A stretch of DNA of 64,000 bases from Chaenocephalus aceratus (Eukaryota; Chordata; Actinopteri; Perciformes; Channichthyidae). Of the stretch, positions 22,566-33,956 are shown one piece after another (position 1 is the first letter of the stretch; the number at the start of each line of letters is the position of its first letter). The notes beneath the pieces were generated by a model. The model was not told the origin of the DNA. It did not search any database and saw nothing but the letters and a program-made list of their open reading frames with translations. The position numbers were made by a program, and so were the translations under genes. The stretch is from the NCBI GenBank assembly GCA_023974075.1, contig CM043788.1:13543216-13607215 (forward strand), written 5' to 3'.

Positions 22566-24913
22566 ATGTTTGAGAACTCTGTTGCCCAGCAGCAGAGTCC
22601 TCAGACGTCCAGGCCCGGCCCCCCCTCGGGCCGCCGCCCCCCCCCAGCATCAGCTAACCACAACCTGGGGTCCAGCTCCGTCGACTCTCCTTCCTCCGGA
22701 GGACAGCAGAGGCTTAAGAATGCCATTAACCTGGGCAAGGCTGTCGGGGCGAAGGTGAGCTCAGCCCAAGGATTAACTTCTTTACACCTAATGTATTCTT
22801 TAAACGCTTGATATTTGGGTCATAGAGTACATTTAATGTCTTTATCGTTGTACCAGTGGAGTTCATTTGAGTACTTTTTGTCTTTTCTGACTTTCTTTCT
22901 TCTTCCTCTGTCTTTTTTCTGTCTGTTTGTCAATCTTTGGCCCTTCCTTTTCTTTCTTTCTCTCAGGTCAATGACTTGTTAAGAAGAAAGGAGTCCATCC
23001 ACCTGGGGGACATTGGGGTCACAGAGGTCAACAAGAACGTTGATGTGGTGTGGAGCTGTATGGAGCAACTCAATCAGACCACTGCAAACAGGTAAACACA
23101 CACACATATGTCTCCTTTATATCGGTGTGGAGGAAAGTAATTATTGTTGGTCAGATTAAACTTCTCAAACTTAATTTAAACTTTAATCGTGAAGACAATC
23201 ACAAAGTAGTTTACAGACTCGTCCCTCACAGGTTGTTGGTTTGATTCCCATATTGACTAAGTCAGTTTTATTTTGTATTAGACCTTATAAAAGGTCATTG
23301 TTTGCTCCTATTGTACTGTATGTATTTTTCTTTGTGGATACATTTGTAAAAAAAAGTCACAAAAGCTTTCAAGGCTATGCATTCAATTATTTTGATTAAA
23401 CCACTGAAAGACATATTTTCTGTTAAAATATGAAATGACCGACAGAAGTGTCTGTAACTGTAAATAAGGCAGGAAAGGCGAAGGATTTATTATTTTTCCA
23501 CTGAAATGGGGTTATAGAATGAATAATGACTACAAAGGCACCTGTGAGACGTCTGAAGTTCAATAACTCTGAAGTATTCAGCTTCTTACTCGGTCAAAAT
23601 GGTAATGCCTTTAACTGTGTATTCATTCCCTTCTCACATGCACACACTCATCCAGGTTGTTTTGTCTCTCCTAATAAAAATCATTCGAGTAGAAGTGATT
23701 TTTGAGCAGCTCTTTGAATACATTGAATTTTTACTGGGTGGGTAAATCTGTTTGTAAAGGGATTTAAAAACAGATTTAAAACCAGAATGCGTAGAAATAA
23801 ATATGTGGTGTTCTCAAGCCCAGAACATGTAAGAGCATCTTTACAGCATGACCTCATTCACCCCATCATTTAGTTTCTTCTTGAGGATGTTAATTACATG
23901 CTCGAAAATACGACTACATAGGCACTGAATGAAATTAAGAAAATTATCAACATGACTAGCAAAACATTTTCAAAGTGAGATCCCAAGCCTTAAGTTAAGT
24001 TAGATTTTTCATATTTGGGCTTGGTAGAAGTTATCTTGGTGAAAGGCCAAGTGTAGTCAAGCCATTAGAAGTCCAAGTTCAGTTGCATGGTCTTTTATGA
24101 TTTTTCTCAAACCAAATCTAAAGTCTTCAAATGTGTGACTTTGTCCGTCTCGAGTCCAGGTCATCTGAGTCAAATCCCACTTAGGCTTTATTCAACTGGC
24201 CCCTTGCTTCTCTGGATCACTTTGATGCTCAATAATGTTTTTTACTGTCTGTTAATATCTCTGTATCAATTCTCTCCCCCAGTCACATCTCTTCCTTCGA
24301 CTACTTCCCCCGGCTGGACCCACCACCCCCGACAGGGAAGAAGCGTCTGCCCCGGGCTCTGAAGACCACCCAGGACATGATGATCTCCTCTGACCCCGTG
24401 GTCTCCTCCCCGGACCCCGCTGACTCTTCCTCCTTCCTCTCCTCTCCCGAGAAGTCGCCCCTCATCGGCCCAGAGGAGCCGAGGAACAGTGAGGAGCAGG
24501 AGCGGGGCCAAAAGGAGGACGAGGGGTCAGAGGAGACCCCCCTGGGCCCCGCAGAGAAGAAAGCTGATCGCTGGGAGAAGACGGGGAGCAACGGAAAAGT
24601 CCATGGAGTCACAGGTGGAGGAGAAAACGAGGTGGAGAACGGGAGCAGTGACGGAGGCGAGGAGGAACATCAGCCCCAGCTCTCTGTGCCGGACCTCATC
24701 AACAAAGACCCCCCGATGGTGGAGCCCAGAGCCAAGCCCTGCGACGTCTGGCAGAAGGCGTCGGGGCCTGAGTCCCGTCTGGCCTCCACCCCTTCGGGGA
24801 AGACCTCCTGCCGCATCAGCCTGGGTGAAGACATCCTGCTGGGGAACGGCGCGCCCTGCAGTAAAGGGGCTGAAGACCTGGAGCCCCACGCCGACCTGCT
24901 GTCGTTTGAGTAA
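22566..24913 (+). CDS. c1orf226: C1orf226 homologue, three coding exons
   Basis: The exons are 22555-22754 (ATG at 22566), 22967-23091 and 24283-24913, all with GT...AG introns (212 and 1191 bp) and matching phases; 945 nt encode 314 residues. The protein starts MFENSVAQQQ. It has a Pro/Ser-rich segment, then the block LKNAINLGKAVGAKVNDLLR, RKESIHLGDIGVTEVNKNVD, FPRLDPPPPTGKKRLPRALK and TTQDMMISSDPVVSS. A long acidic, low-complexity region follows, then LSVPDLINKD and the C-terminus HADLLSFE. This pattern and length fit vertebrate C1orf226 (human about 270 residues), a conserved protein with no established biochemical function. In mammals the locus neighbours NOS1AP and joins it in readthrough transcripts (from memory). 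There is no signal peptide or membrane span. Exon 1 begins at a splice acceptor 11 nt before the ATG, and those 11 nt hold no in-frame stop, so a longer N-terminus from an upstream exon is possible. Confidence 0.88.
22755..24282 (+). other. Introns of the C1orf226 homologue
   Basis: Intron A is 22755-22966 (GTGAGC...TCTCAG) with a long T/C-rich tract before the acceptor. Intron B is 23092-24282 (GTAAAC...CCCCAG). Exon 2 (22967-23091) lies between them. I see no repeat or further exon in intron B. Confidence 0.85.
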
Positions 24914-27900
24914 CAAGCCAGATTCCAGATCAGTACGTCTCAAAAAGTGTCTGCTCTTCATTCCAACTAAAGAGGTCATTCAAACGGACTGATGGAGTAC
25001 TGATCAAACATTCACTGCCACTTCTATATACTTCCTGCTCCAGGGTTTGCTTTAGGGAAAGGGAACACTTCCAGGAATCAGGACATGGCCTGGATCTTTT
25101 GACCAAGACGCTGCAAGCTTCATGCAGAGGGAATACGTCATTTAACATTTCAAACTATAAAACACACATATATTAGGGATTCCTTTTTTCATTTAGTGTT
25201 TTAACACTTCCAAAGTTTTATATCATGTAACCTCTGCTTTAGTTATGAAGACATATCAGATAATGAATGTAATTGAAGAAATGAAATATCCCTTTTAATG
25301 GGTGGAATAAGTAAAAACTACTCATTTCTGACAAAGATTATTACTTTTAAAGAATGTATTAAGTTATTATTGTATCATGCCATTCATTTTAAAAGGGATA
25401 TTTGCTTCATAATGGTCACACTGTAAGTCCATATCCTACATAAGCTTCTACTATGAAACCAATTACAATATATATAAAGCAATATCTTTTACATTCAATA
25501 TAAATATATGTTATAGCAGATGTTTGGTCAGTGTCATTTCCAGCATGAAAACTGAATACACAAAGAGGGAAACAAGATGGAGAGGCTTGTGGGGGGGCTT
25601 CACTTTCAGTTCATTCGGTACAAAATGTCTTGCAGCAGTTTCTCAGATTGTGTCAGGCCTGGAAGACTTTTGACCCGTACTGTAGCTTCATTCATATTAA
25701 GTAATGTATCCCCCATTGGTCCAGAAGGAGGAATACATATTGCGCTCCTACACTGGCCTCTGGCACAGATTGTGATCCTGAAAATGACCTCTTTTTATTT
25801 TTTAAAGTAAGATTATTGAGCTGCATCCCAATCAATAGGTCACCTCTGTTTTGATTTATTTATATTTAAGAAATCTGTGATAGTAATTTTAAAAAGGGGA
25901 TTAGGATTTTTTAAAGGACATGTTCCTCTTTGCTGGATCTGGATTAAACAGCAGCAAACTGAGTTTCAGAACATAAACAGAGGAAACCAATACTACATTT
26001 AAAAGACTGTTGGTATGATGTGGTGCTGGCATATTACTATAACAAATGAGGCAGCTTTGCCCTGGACCCCAGTCAATATGAACTCATATGTCCTGAGCAA
26101 ATATTGGTAGAAACTAAATTGAGCAATGTGCGGGACCAGATTGAGAAAATTTAAATGAGCGCATCTCTGGTCCAAAATGAGAATGACTTTCAGGCTTCAT
26201 TACTGCTGACATTTGTTGTTGTTTATGAACTGAAAGCAGACTCTTATTACACCCCGAAACCTGACAGAGTCTGGATGAAAGGACGGGCTGCTGAGAAGTT
26301 GTTTTCCATCAAAAGAGCCCGAGAAGATAATGAGCTGTCAACAGAGAGAGATGAAAGGTGTGCTTAATCACCGAGTGACAGACCAAAGACAAAATAATTA
26401 GCGGCTCGATCTTGTTTTGTCCGATTGTTTTGAGTTGAAAGGAAGTAATAATTCATGAAGGAATATATAATCTTCTCCTTAATGTTATGGAAAAATGTAA
26501 ACCAAAGTCAGAGCGTTTCAAATATTTAATAGCGGCTTGTTTTTTCATTTTCTGACTTTTCTGACTCACCAGAGACTGAGTCAGGTGTTCGGCTGCTTAC
26601 AGGTGAGCTGATATTAACACTAAATAACCTGCTGCTGCGTTATCTGCTTCTACTGAATCAATGTGTGGCTGTTGCAGAAGTTGTCTTAGAGAAATTCTGT
26701 ATGTTATCAACACTATTATCCGAGCATTAGTGTGTTTTTATTACACTTCACACAAGGATACAAATTGCAAATTTCAAACCCGAAAAAAATCCTTTTCTGT
26801 GAGATCCTCTAGTGGCCTCTGTGAGTGACCGCTGTGTCCTCGTAAGGATTTCCTGACTTCAAAAATAAAGGGTGAAAATTCCCAGAAGTCAGTGAGAGGG
26901 ACAGAGCCAGCTGTAGTTTGGCCCAGCAGGATGAGAGGAATGTGGCACAAAGAGAAAGGAAGCTGTGTCTCTCTGACTCCGTCTTACATACCACAAGTGT
27001 CCCCATTTATTTGAAGCTGTAACAAAACAGCTGACGTACCCTACGAGCTCAACCAAAGTACACAAAATAATTTCCGAATTCTTTCGACCTTTTTGTAGAC
27101 AGTTTAATACGTTTTATCTTAAGTCTTAATAGAAAAAACATGATGTAGATTGTACAGAGGGCCTTTTGTGGAATCGCTCTGCTGAGTTTCCAAATGTCAT
27201 GTTGGAGTGCTTTTATGAGCACAAACTAAACCTATCTCCACCATATTGGGGTGGCAGATGTGTTAAATGAACTGCCCCTTAAATATCTGAGGGACTAGAG
27301 AGTGGAAAGCAAAAAGACCAGAAGTAGAGACCTTTACTAAAGTGATGATTGTAATTACCCAAATATAGCCCAACACTTAATGTGTCACCCTAGAAAATAG
27401 GACTTTTTTATTTTACTTCAGTTGTGTTGTACTACTTTTCTCGAAGCCCCTGAAAACATACTTCAAATTATTTTTGCTTTTCTGATACTATTAGGTGGTT
27501 ATCACTAAATGTGCAACAATCAAGTTTGAAACAACGCCCTTAAGTGTTATTTATAAAGGTTGGACTGGTCAAATACTCTGATGTGATTACATTTCATTGA
27601 CAATGTTGTTGATGTGACTCAAAGGGTGATGGAATGTACATGTGTTGCATTTTAAACCAGTGTGAACCACACAGATCCCATTGAAAATAATCAAAACATT
27701 TGTCAGAAATGCTCCGTTCATGTTGTTATCATGGACTTAAAACTAAAAAAAGGATTGTGCCTGTGTGTCTCCTGAATCTGACTTGTATTTGAAGCGACAA
27801 TAAGGATGTTTAAAGGATTTAGGTGATAAGAAAGTGTGTCACTCATCACAGATAATGAGTAAAACTCACTAAACTGACGTTTAGTTAGAGGGTGAAAGCA

Positions 27901-29388
27901 ATAAAAAGAGAGGTTGCTTCAGAGAAAGAAAAGAAGCCGAATGCATTTCTAAGACAATGAGAGCAGCCGCTAAACCACTAAAGTAGATTTATATTGTATT
28001 TTCTGATGAAGGAACAGTGCTGTATATTTGATGGAAAAGTTTTATCGCTTTGTTTGTTTTTTTTACAAATCTGTGAATATGCGAATTGGGTTTAGCTCTA
28101 CAAATGAAGGAAAGTGATTTATTTTGATATTCAGTCATAGAATCTAGTTATGGCCATTTGTGTTGTGTAGATGCCTTTAATCAATTTGATAAAAGAAAAC
28201 AAATGATGTCACGTTGTTTTGTTTGTTGTTTAATCGTTTGTGTAATAACTCCAACAATTATGATGAATGAAGGAAGGTAGACGCCACAGATAAAGCACAC
28301 CTGGGACTTTTTATCGATTTATATCCTAAAAACTGCTGCAAATGAAATCTGTATTTGTTTAATGTGATGAAAATATGCAACAAAAATCAAAGTAAATCAA
28401 TGATTTATCTTTATCCATGTTTCCTTATGTATCGTTTTTAAACGTGGGGAAGTAATAACTCTTGTTATGACTGTAATCTTTTAAAATGAAAAATAGATCT
28501 AATCATGACCTCAAATCGTTTTCTGTGTCTTTTTAAAGATTTATGTGACTTTTTCAATCTGTGTAGAAAAAAGACTTCATTCATTCTGGGCATATGCCGC
28601 CTTGTATGTATTTCCCCCATCTCACTCCTGTGACAGTGGTCAGCTCACTTCCTGTTTGATGTCCTTGTTGGTTTCTTCTGACTGTGTGTTCAGTACAGTC
28701 GGGCCCTTGTGTGTGTCCTGTCTCTGTTTGATTGTCTGTTTTTCAGAGAACCAAACCCTGGGAGATGGCGATGGCGGGAATTAAAAAGTGGAAGCTGCTC
28801 TGATGTTTAATTCATCTGTGTTTGTCCTGATTCATGGAGTCCTGCCCTTCCTCTTGGCCTCGTGTTTGTTGCTGAAACCCGCTAGGAATAAAACAGAGGA
28901 AGAATCCAAGAATGGAGACGGGACAGCGTGATGAGGATATTTATTTACCCGACTTCCTAAGCAGCCATTCAGCTAATTCACACAGGTCTCTTTAATAATT
29001 CAAACGTGGTGTTTTATTCATTCACTACAGAGGAATCTAGGCTTCTATGCATGATAAATCATCGAGTGTGGGGGCAGCCTTGATGAAGTCTAGCTTTGTT
29101 TGAACAACTCTCTGTATTACATTAGTTTCTTGGCTAATTTATGGAAATGTCCCCAGAAACGTAAACATCATTTTCAAAGTAAACACAGTTCATCAGTTTC
29201 AGAACAACTTACTATAAACTCAGTGGCCAAAATCAACAAAACTCATTATTTTTGTGATAAAGTGAATTACAATAATAGAAGAGAGCAGAACTTTAAAGGG
29301 AAACTCGCTTGATTTGCACAAAGTTGAGGATTGCAAAAGATCTTTCATTTCCCATAATGCAACAAATTAGCATATTTGTATAGACTGT
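24914..29388. other. 3' untranslated/intergenic region downstream of the host gene
   Basis: About 4.5 kb of AT-rich DNA. The first part must be the 3' UTR, but I cannot fix its end. Candidate AATAAA signals lie at 26864, about 27900 and 28886. No other gene or clear transposon terminus is visible, and this is the least repeat-disturbed part of the window. Confidence 0.5.
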
Positions 29389-30482
29389 GGCCCTTTCTCA
29401 TTTCATCAAATCCCCCTCCTCGACTCCTCGGTCCTCCGGTAGTGACCCGGAAATGAATTTTAGCGCGCCATGTTGAAGGACATCTCATTTCTCTAAATGC
29501 ACTCCGAGGACCGAGCGTCGAGGAGGCTCTCTGGAGGAGCTATAACCGAGGATACACTGATGGGTCCTCCACGGCTCCTTCATGGATGCATTTCCGGCAA
29601 CAGAGATGTTTCAAAGAGTCGTGACGCACGGCCGGACTTATCTCAGCCAATGACAGCTCTGCATGCATCCCCTGGATATTATTTTATTAACTGCTTTCAT
29701 CGCGACGCGATGTTTACAGTGAGAACAGCTGTGAGGTCCGTGCAGAAAGCAGAGCAGTGTGTATAATATATATCACTCAGTATAACAGGCCTACTCTCTT
29801 TATTTGCTTTAGTTTAGTAGATATCTACAAACAAAGAGTCGATATTTTTCTAAAACCATTTAGTGCTTCACAATAAAATACACCACGGCTGTAGCCTGTT
29901 TTAGGAACTGTATGTGCGTGTGTGTGGTGTAGGTGTGTGTGGTACAGTGTGTGCGTAGATGCAGCGGACAGACAGGTCTCAGTTGGTTTGGTGTCCTCTG
30001 CTTACTTTTAATAGGCCTACTTGTAAATACAACTTTTGGCCCGTAATTTATTTCCCTCATTGTAGCGACCAGAGGGGGGGGGGGATATATCCAGTCTCTG
30101 ATAGTGTTACGTTATTATGAGTGCTCTGTTTGATTCTGAAATTGTATATATTTATATAAATATATACATATATATGTGTGTGTGCGTGTCCGCATCTGTA
30201 GCCTGTTATTGTCTCATTATACCGCACTGTGAATGAATCAAAGTAAATATAGAAGTGGTCATGAACACATCTGTCCATCAGACAGAGGGCTGCTGTGCCT
30301 TCTGTCATCATTAATGGACGTCTCTTTAAAATGACCGCTCAGAGGAGAGGAGTTCTCATTTCTCTAACCGCCTGCTGCTTCCCCTCCTCTCTCCTCGGCT
30401 CCTCCGCTCGCATCTCCTGTGGGCGGGACTAAGTATCGAGGATAGGAGTCGAGGAGGGGAGTTCGAGAAATGAGAAAGGGCC
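29389..30482. mobile_element. TIR element, 1094 bp
   Basis: The ends are GGCCCTTTCTCATTTCATC and, on the minus strand, GGCCCTTTCTCATTTCTCG. Inside them CCCCTCCTCGACTCCT is again shared, so the inverted repeat is about 35-50 bp with gaps. The left 150 bp also occur at 7833-7984. No transposase frame is present. Target duplication and superfamily are unclear. Confidence 0.7.
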
Positions 30483-32212
30483 CAAGTAAATGCCCCTGTC
30501 TTTCAAACTCCACACCTCCAAGGTAGGTAGGTACTCGGTAGGTAGGTAGGTAATAGGTAGTGTTTAAAGGTGGAATAAAGTATACATATAATTTTGTTAA
30601 ATTAACAATAAAAACAATAAACAGTAGCAAGTCTATGTACATATCTACAGTACAAAGGACACTTCTATTGAGTATTCTGTTCATAGGAGCCAAAATGCCT
30701 AGTTCTCCTGTGTTTATTGTTTTGACACTTGTTATTTTCGGAAATTATCACATGGGTGTGGCAATGGGTATTTAGTGCGCCTAATGTGCCGGGGTTGAAT
30801 AACGAAGAGGGCGAGCTCAGAACCGTCTGGTCCTGTGCAAAGATGAGGCTCTGACCAATGTACTGCCCCCACTATCTGGTGCACTTTGAGGGAAAAACTA
30901 AGAGACTAGATCTACTCTCAACACCCATGAAAAAATATCTGTATACATTTTAATAATCAAAGAATGATGAAAACATAGCCAATAACATACCATGGCCAAT
31001 AACAAATAAATGTAACTTATTTATTTCTATTTGTACCATAGACTGTATATATAAAGATTTGTACACAGAAATACAAGAGGAGAAAGCACAGGGGATTCAC
31101 ACGACTGAAGCATGAGCCGCCGTGTGAATCTGCAGTATACAAAATATGCAGTAAACAGCTTCTTTACCGGCTTTGATAACACAGTGTTATCAAAGCCGGT
31201 AAAGAAGCTGTTTACTGCAGATTTTGTGGATCAATAATTACATATACTTTATATTTTGATGCTAATGCTTTTGTGCTTTAACTTGAGAAACCTTTTGAAT
31301 GCAGGACATTTACTTGTAACAGAGTATCTGGTACTTTTACTTAAATAAAAGATCGGAGTACTTCTCCCACCTCTGTTCAGGGGTGAGATTTGATCCTTCA
31401 AAATCCTCTTGGAAATACCTTAGTGAGGATAGAAATGAAAAGAATATCAATCTAAGAGTGCAGTGAAGATATCAGGTTTTTGATGTCCTAGTTTTTCATA
31501 TTATTGCGCATTTTAGATCAACATTTTTCATCACTATGATGCACCCAGTCTAATACCCCTGCTCCCTCTTCCATGTAAAACACCTTTTTGCACATGATTT
31601 TTTTTTTTTACGTTCTAGCTTTAAATCAACAAAATAAATAGCTTGAACCCAACTAGACTTTATCATCGTCATCTCAGCATTATTTACGACAGTGTGGAGT
31701 TTAAAAGGCCCCCAAAAACCCTTAGATGGGCCTGTATGACAGAGAGGCGTAAATACATATGCTAAACAAATTGTTCATAATCATGTTATGATGGTATTCA
31801 TACCAGGCATACAGAGATCTGAAAGGGAATGTAGCTAAACAATCAGACACAACCACCAAAGTAAATGAGCTCTTGGATGGGATTGTTTATTGAGCGGCAT
31901 GAAAATAAATAATGACATGTTCTTTGTGATTGTGAGATATAGGCCCCATTTGGAGTGTGAGGCTATCAGGTAAATATGTAATATCCTCTCTCTTCCTCCA
32001 CATGGTTCCCGCCGCCCAGACAAAGCGAAGATAGTCAGCTCACCGAGATGAAACGAGATGAGGGGGTGAATGTCAAACTGATGCGAGGATGGGAAACAGA
32101 TGTGTAATGATGACTGGATGACTGGAAACACAAATGAAGGGGCGGATAAATGTCTAAAAAGGAATCAAAGATAAGACTTCCTGTGTCATTGTGCAAATGG
32201 CCTTTCCAATAC
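30483..32212. other. Non-coding interval with small repeats
   Basis: It contains short GGTAGGTA repeats (30518-30560), a 35-bp perfect palindrome (31148-31218), and at about 31290-31376 a piece of the AGTACT/TACTTAAGTAAAAGTA repeat that also occurs at 39705-40100 in the other orientation. No gene seen. Confidence 0.5.
31148..31218. repeat. Perfect 35-bp inverted repeat with a 1-nt centre
   Basis: The left arm is 31148-31182, the centre A is 31183 and the right arm is 31184-31218. All 35 positions pair by eye (GCAGTAAACAGCTTC... inward), and similarity extends about 9 more bases outward with mismatches. Confidence 0.93.
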
Positions 32213-32220
32213 CACTAGAT

Positions 32221-32830
32221 CAGGGGTCACCAACCTTTTTTAGGATGAGGGCTACTTTCAAAAATAAAACAAGTCGGGGGCTACTTTTACTCCTCTTTTC
32301 TTTTATTTTTTTTGCAGTGTATATATTTAGCACATTTTAACATTATTATATGCTTACCTTTAACCTTTGTGTGCTGTTTGGGTCTTTGGGACCCGTTTTC
32401 AGTGTTTACTAAAAGAACATGTATGCAATTTAATTATTTTAACCTGCTTTATTTGGGAGTGGGCCTCACATCCTCTAGGGGGGCCTCACCTCCTCTAGGG
32501 GGGTCCTCACCTCCTCTGGGGGGGTTCGGGGGCATTCAACCCCGGGAAGATTTTTTTTTTAAATGTTGAAGTGAAATGCATCAATCTGGTGCACTTTGAG
32601 CACAAAATGAATGTATGGATACAGCTCTCAACACTCAGATGAAAGGGAGCTGTATACTTTTCAATAATCCAAACATTTTTAGAATATCACAACCAATAAC
32701 AAATCATTTAAACTTGTTTATTCATATCTTGTGTTACCTAGTTAGCGTTCTTTCTTTTTATTTATGCATATTTTACTAATCACTCCCCTTTTAAACTGTT
32801 TTTTGTACTGTCCTAGTATACACATTGGAA

Positions 32831-32868
<38 letters not shown>

Positions 32869-33456
32869 GCTCCTCCGTGGCGATGACGGCATGCGTTAAA
32901 AAAAAATAATAAACATATTTGTAAAGTGGGGGGACACAAACGGGATTTCGAAAAGTGCTGGGGACATGTCCCCAGTGGAGTTTACGCCGTGTCTGTGCGT
33001 CAAGTGGAATAAATATATATGCAAGTTACAACACACAGAGTAAAACTCTGGCCCTCATGTGTTGTATCTGGCATGATAGGCTGTTCAATGGGGCTGATGT
33101 GTAGATTCTGCCGGAAGGAAAATCAGCGGGGAGGTGCCACATTGCTTTTCTTCCCGACTGCAACGCTGGTCCCGGAAATCAAGCAAGAACGTGATTGGTC
33201 GATATTCATAGTGGGGGTGGGGGGAGGAGGGGTGTTAGATAGATATAGAGTTATAGTAAGTAGATAGAGTTCGCTATGATTTAGGTTTCGTTTATGCATG
33301 GGGTAGATTCTTTTAATTACATTTCCTTTTTTTTGGTGTGTATTTTATACATTTTGGATTTTCTTTGCGAGCTATTTTTAGAACGTGCCCGGCGGGCGCC
33401 TCACGTTGCCCCTGCGGGCGACTGAGTGCCCGCGGGCACCGTGTTGGCTACCCCTG
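32221..33456. mobile_element. hAT element (1236 bp)
   Basis: The 8-bp target duplication CACTAGAT is perfect (32213-32220 and 33457-33464). Ends are CAGGGGTCACCAACCTTTTT and, on the minus strand, CAGGGGTAGCCAACACGGTG. The interior is non-coding. It holds a short GGGGGCCTCACCTCCTCTA tandem motif (about 32460-32520) and a (CT)n run (32835-32863). The insertion sits at the edge of the gypsy integrase fragment that starts at 33465. Confidence 0.93.
32835..32863. repeat. (CT)n microsatellite
   Basis: Uninterrupted CT dinucleotides inside the hAT at 32221-33456. Confidence 0.9.
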
Positions 33457-33464
33457 CACTAGAT

Positions 33465-33735
33465 GTTTGAAATTCACTAAATCATGTTGTACAATGACCA
33501 AGAGGAGGGTCTGAGCAAGTCTGTAGTCATCTCCCAAGTCATAAACTTTGAGTCCTAAACAAGTCATAATGTGTGCAAGCTGACCCAAAGAGATTTGGCT
33601 TTGCATCACGAATAGCATATAGGATGAAGGGCACACCCTTATCCCAGTCTTTTCCTGTCTCAAGACAGTATTTTCCAAGCATTGATTTCAACGTTTGATG
33701 CCAATGCTCAAGCGCACCTTGTGTCTCTGGATGGT
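33465..33735 (-). pseudogene. Ty3/gypsy integrase fragment, downstream half
   Basis: The minus strand reads ENTVLRQEKTGIRVCP and related sequence of the integrase core end, in several frames with stops. It continues the integrase block at 44870-45185: removing the 11.1 kb element between them, together with one copy of the repeated GGATGGT, restores collinearity. It is a degraded remnant. Confidence 0.65.
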
Positions 33736-33956
33736 CAACACACTCTCACTCCCTAAGCGTCCAATAGCGACGTTTGGTCAGTGTCCGTGGCGTCCAATTG
33801 TGACGCTCCTAGGCTCCTTCAGCGTCATAAAGAGACGCAAATAGCTTTCAACTGATTGCAATGCATTCCCATCTGCGTCGGGATTTGACGCTCATGGAAG
33901 CACGGCATTCGTTTATGTCGGCTGCCCTTAAAGGTAATGTGAGCGTCCATTCCCAG

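Noticed and set aside
24266..24992. Several open frames on both strands over exon 3 of the host gene
   Set aside because: They are shadows of the GC-rich C1orf226 exon in other frames.
28545..28784. 79-residue Cys/Ser/Leu-rich open frame downstream of the host gene
   Set aside because: No homologous domain, no splice support and no Kozak-like or conserved context.
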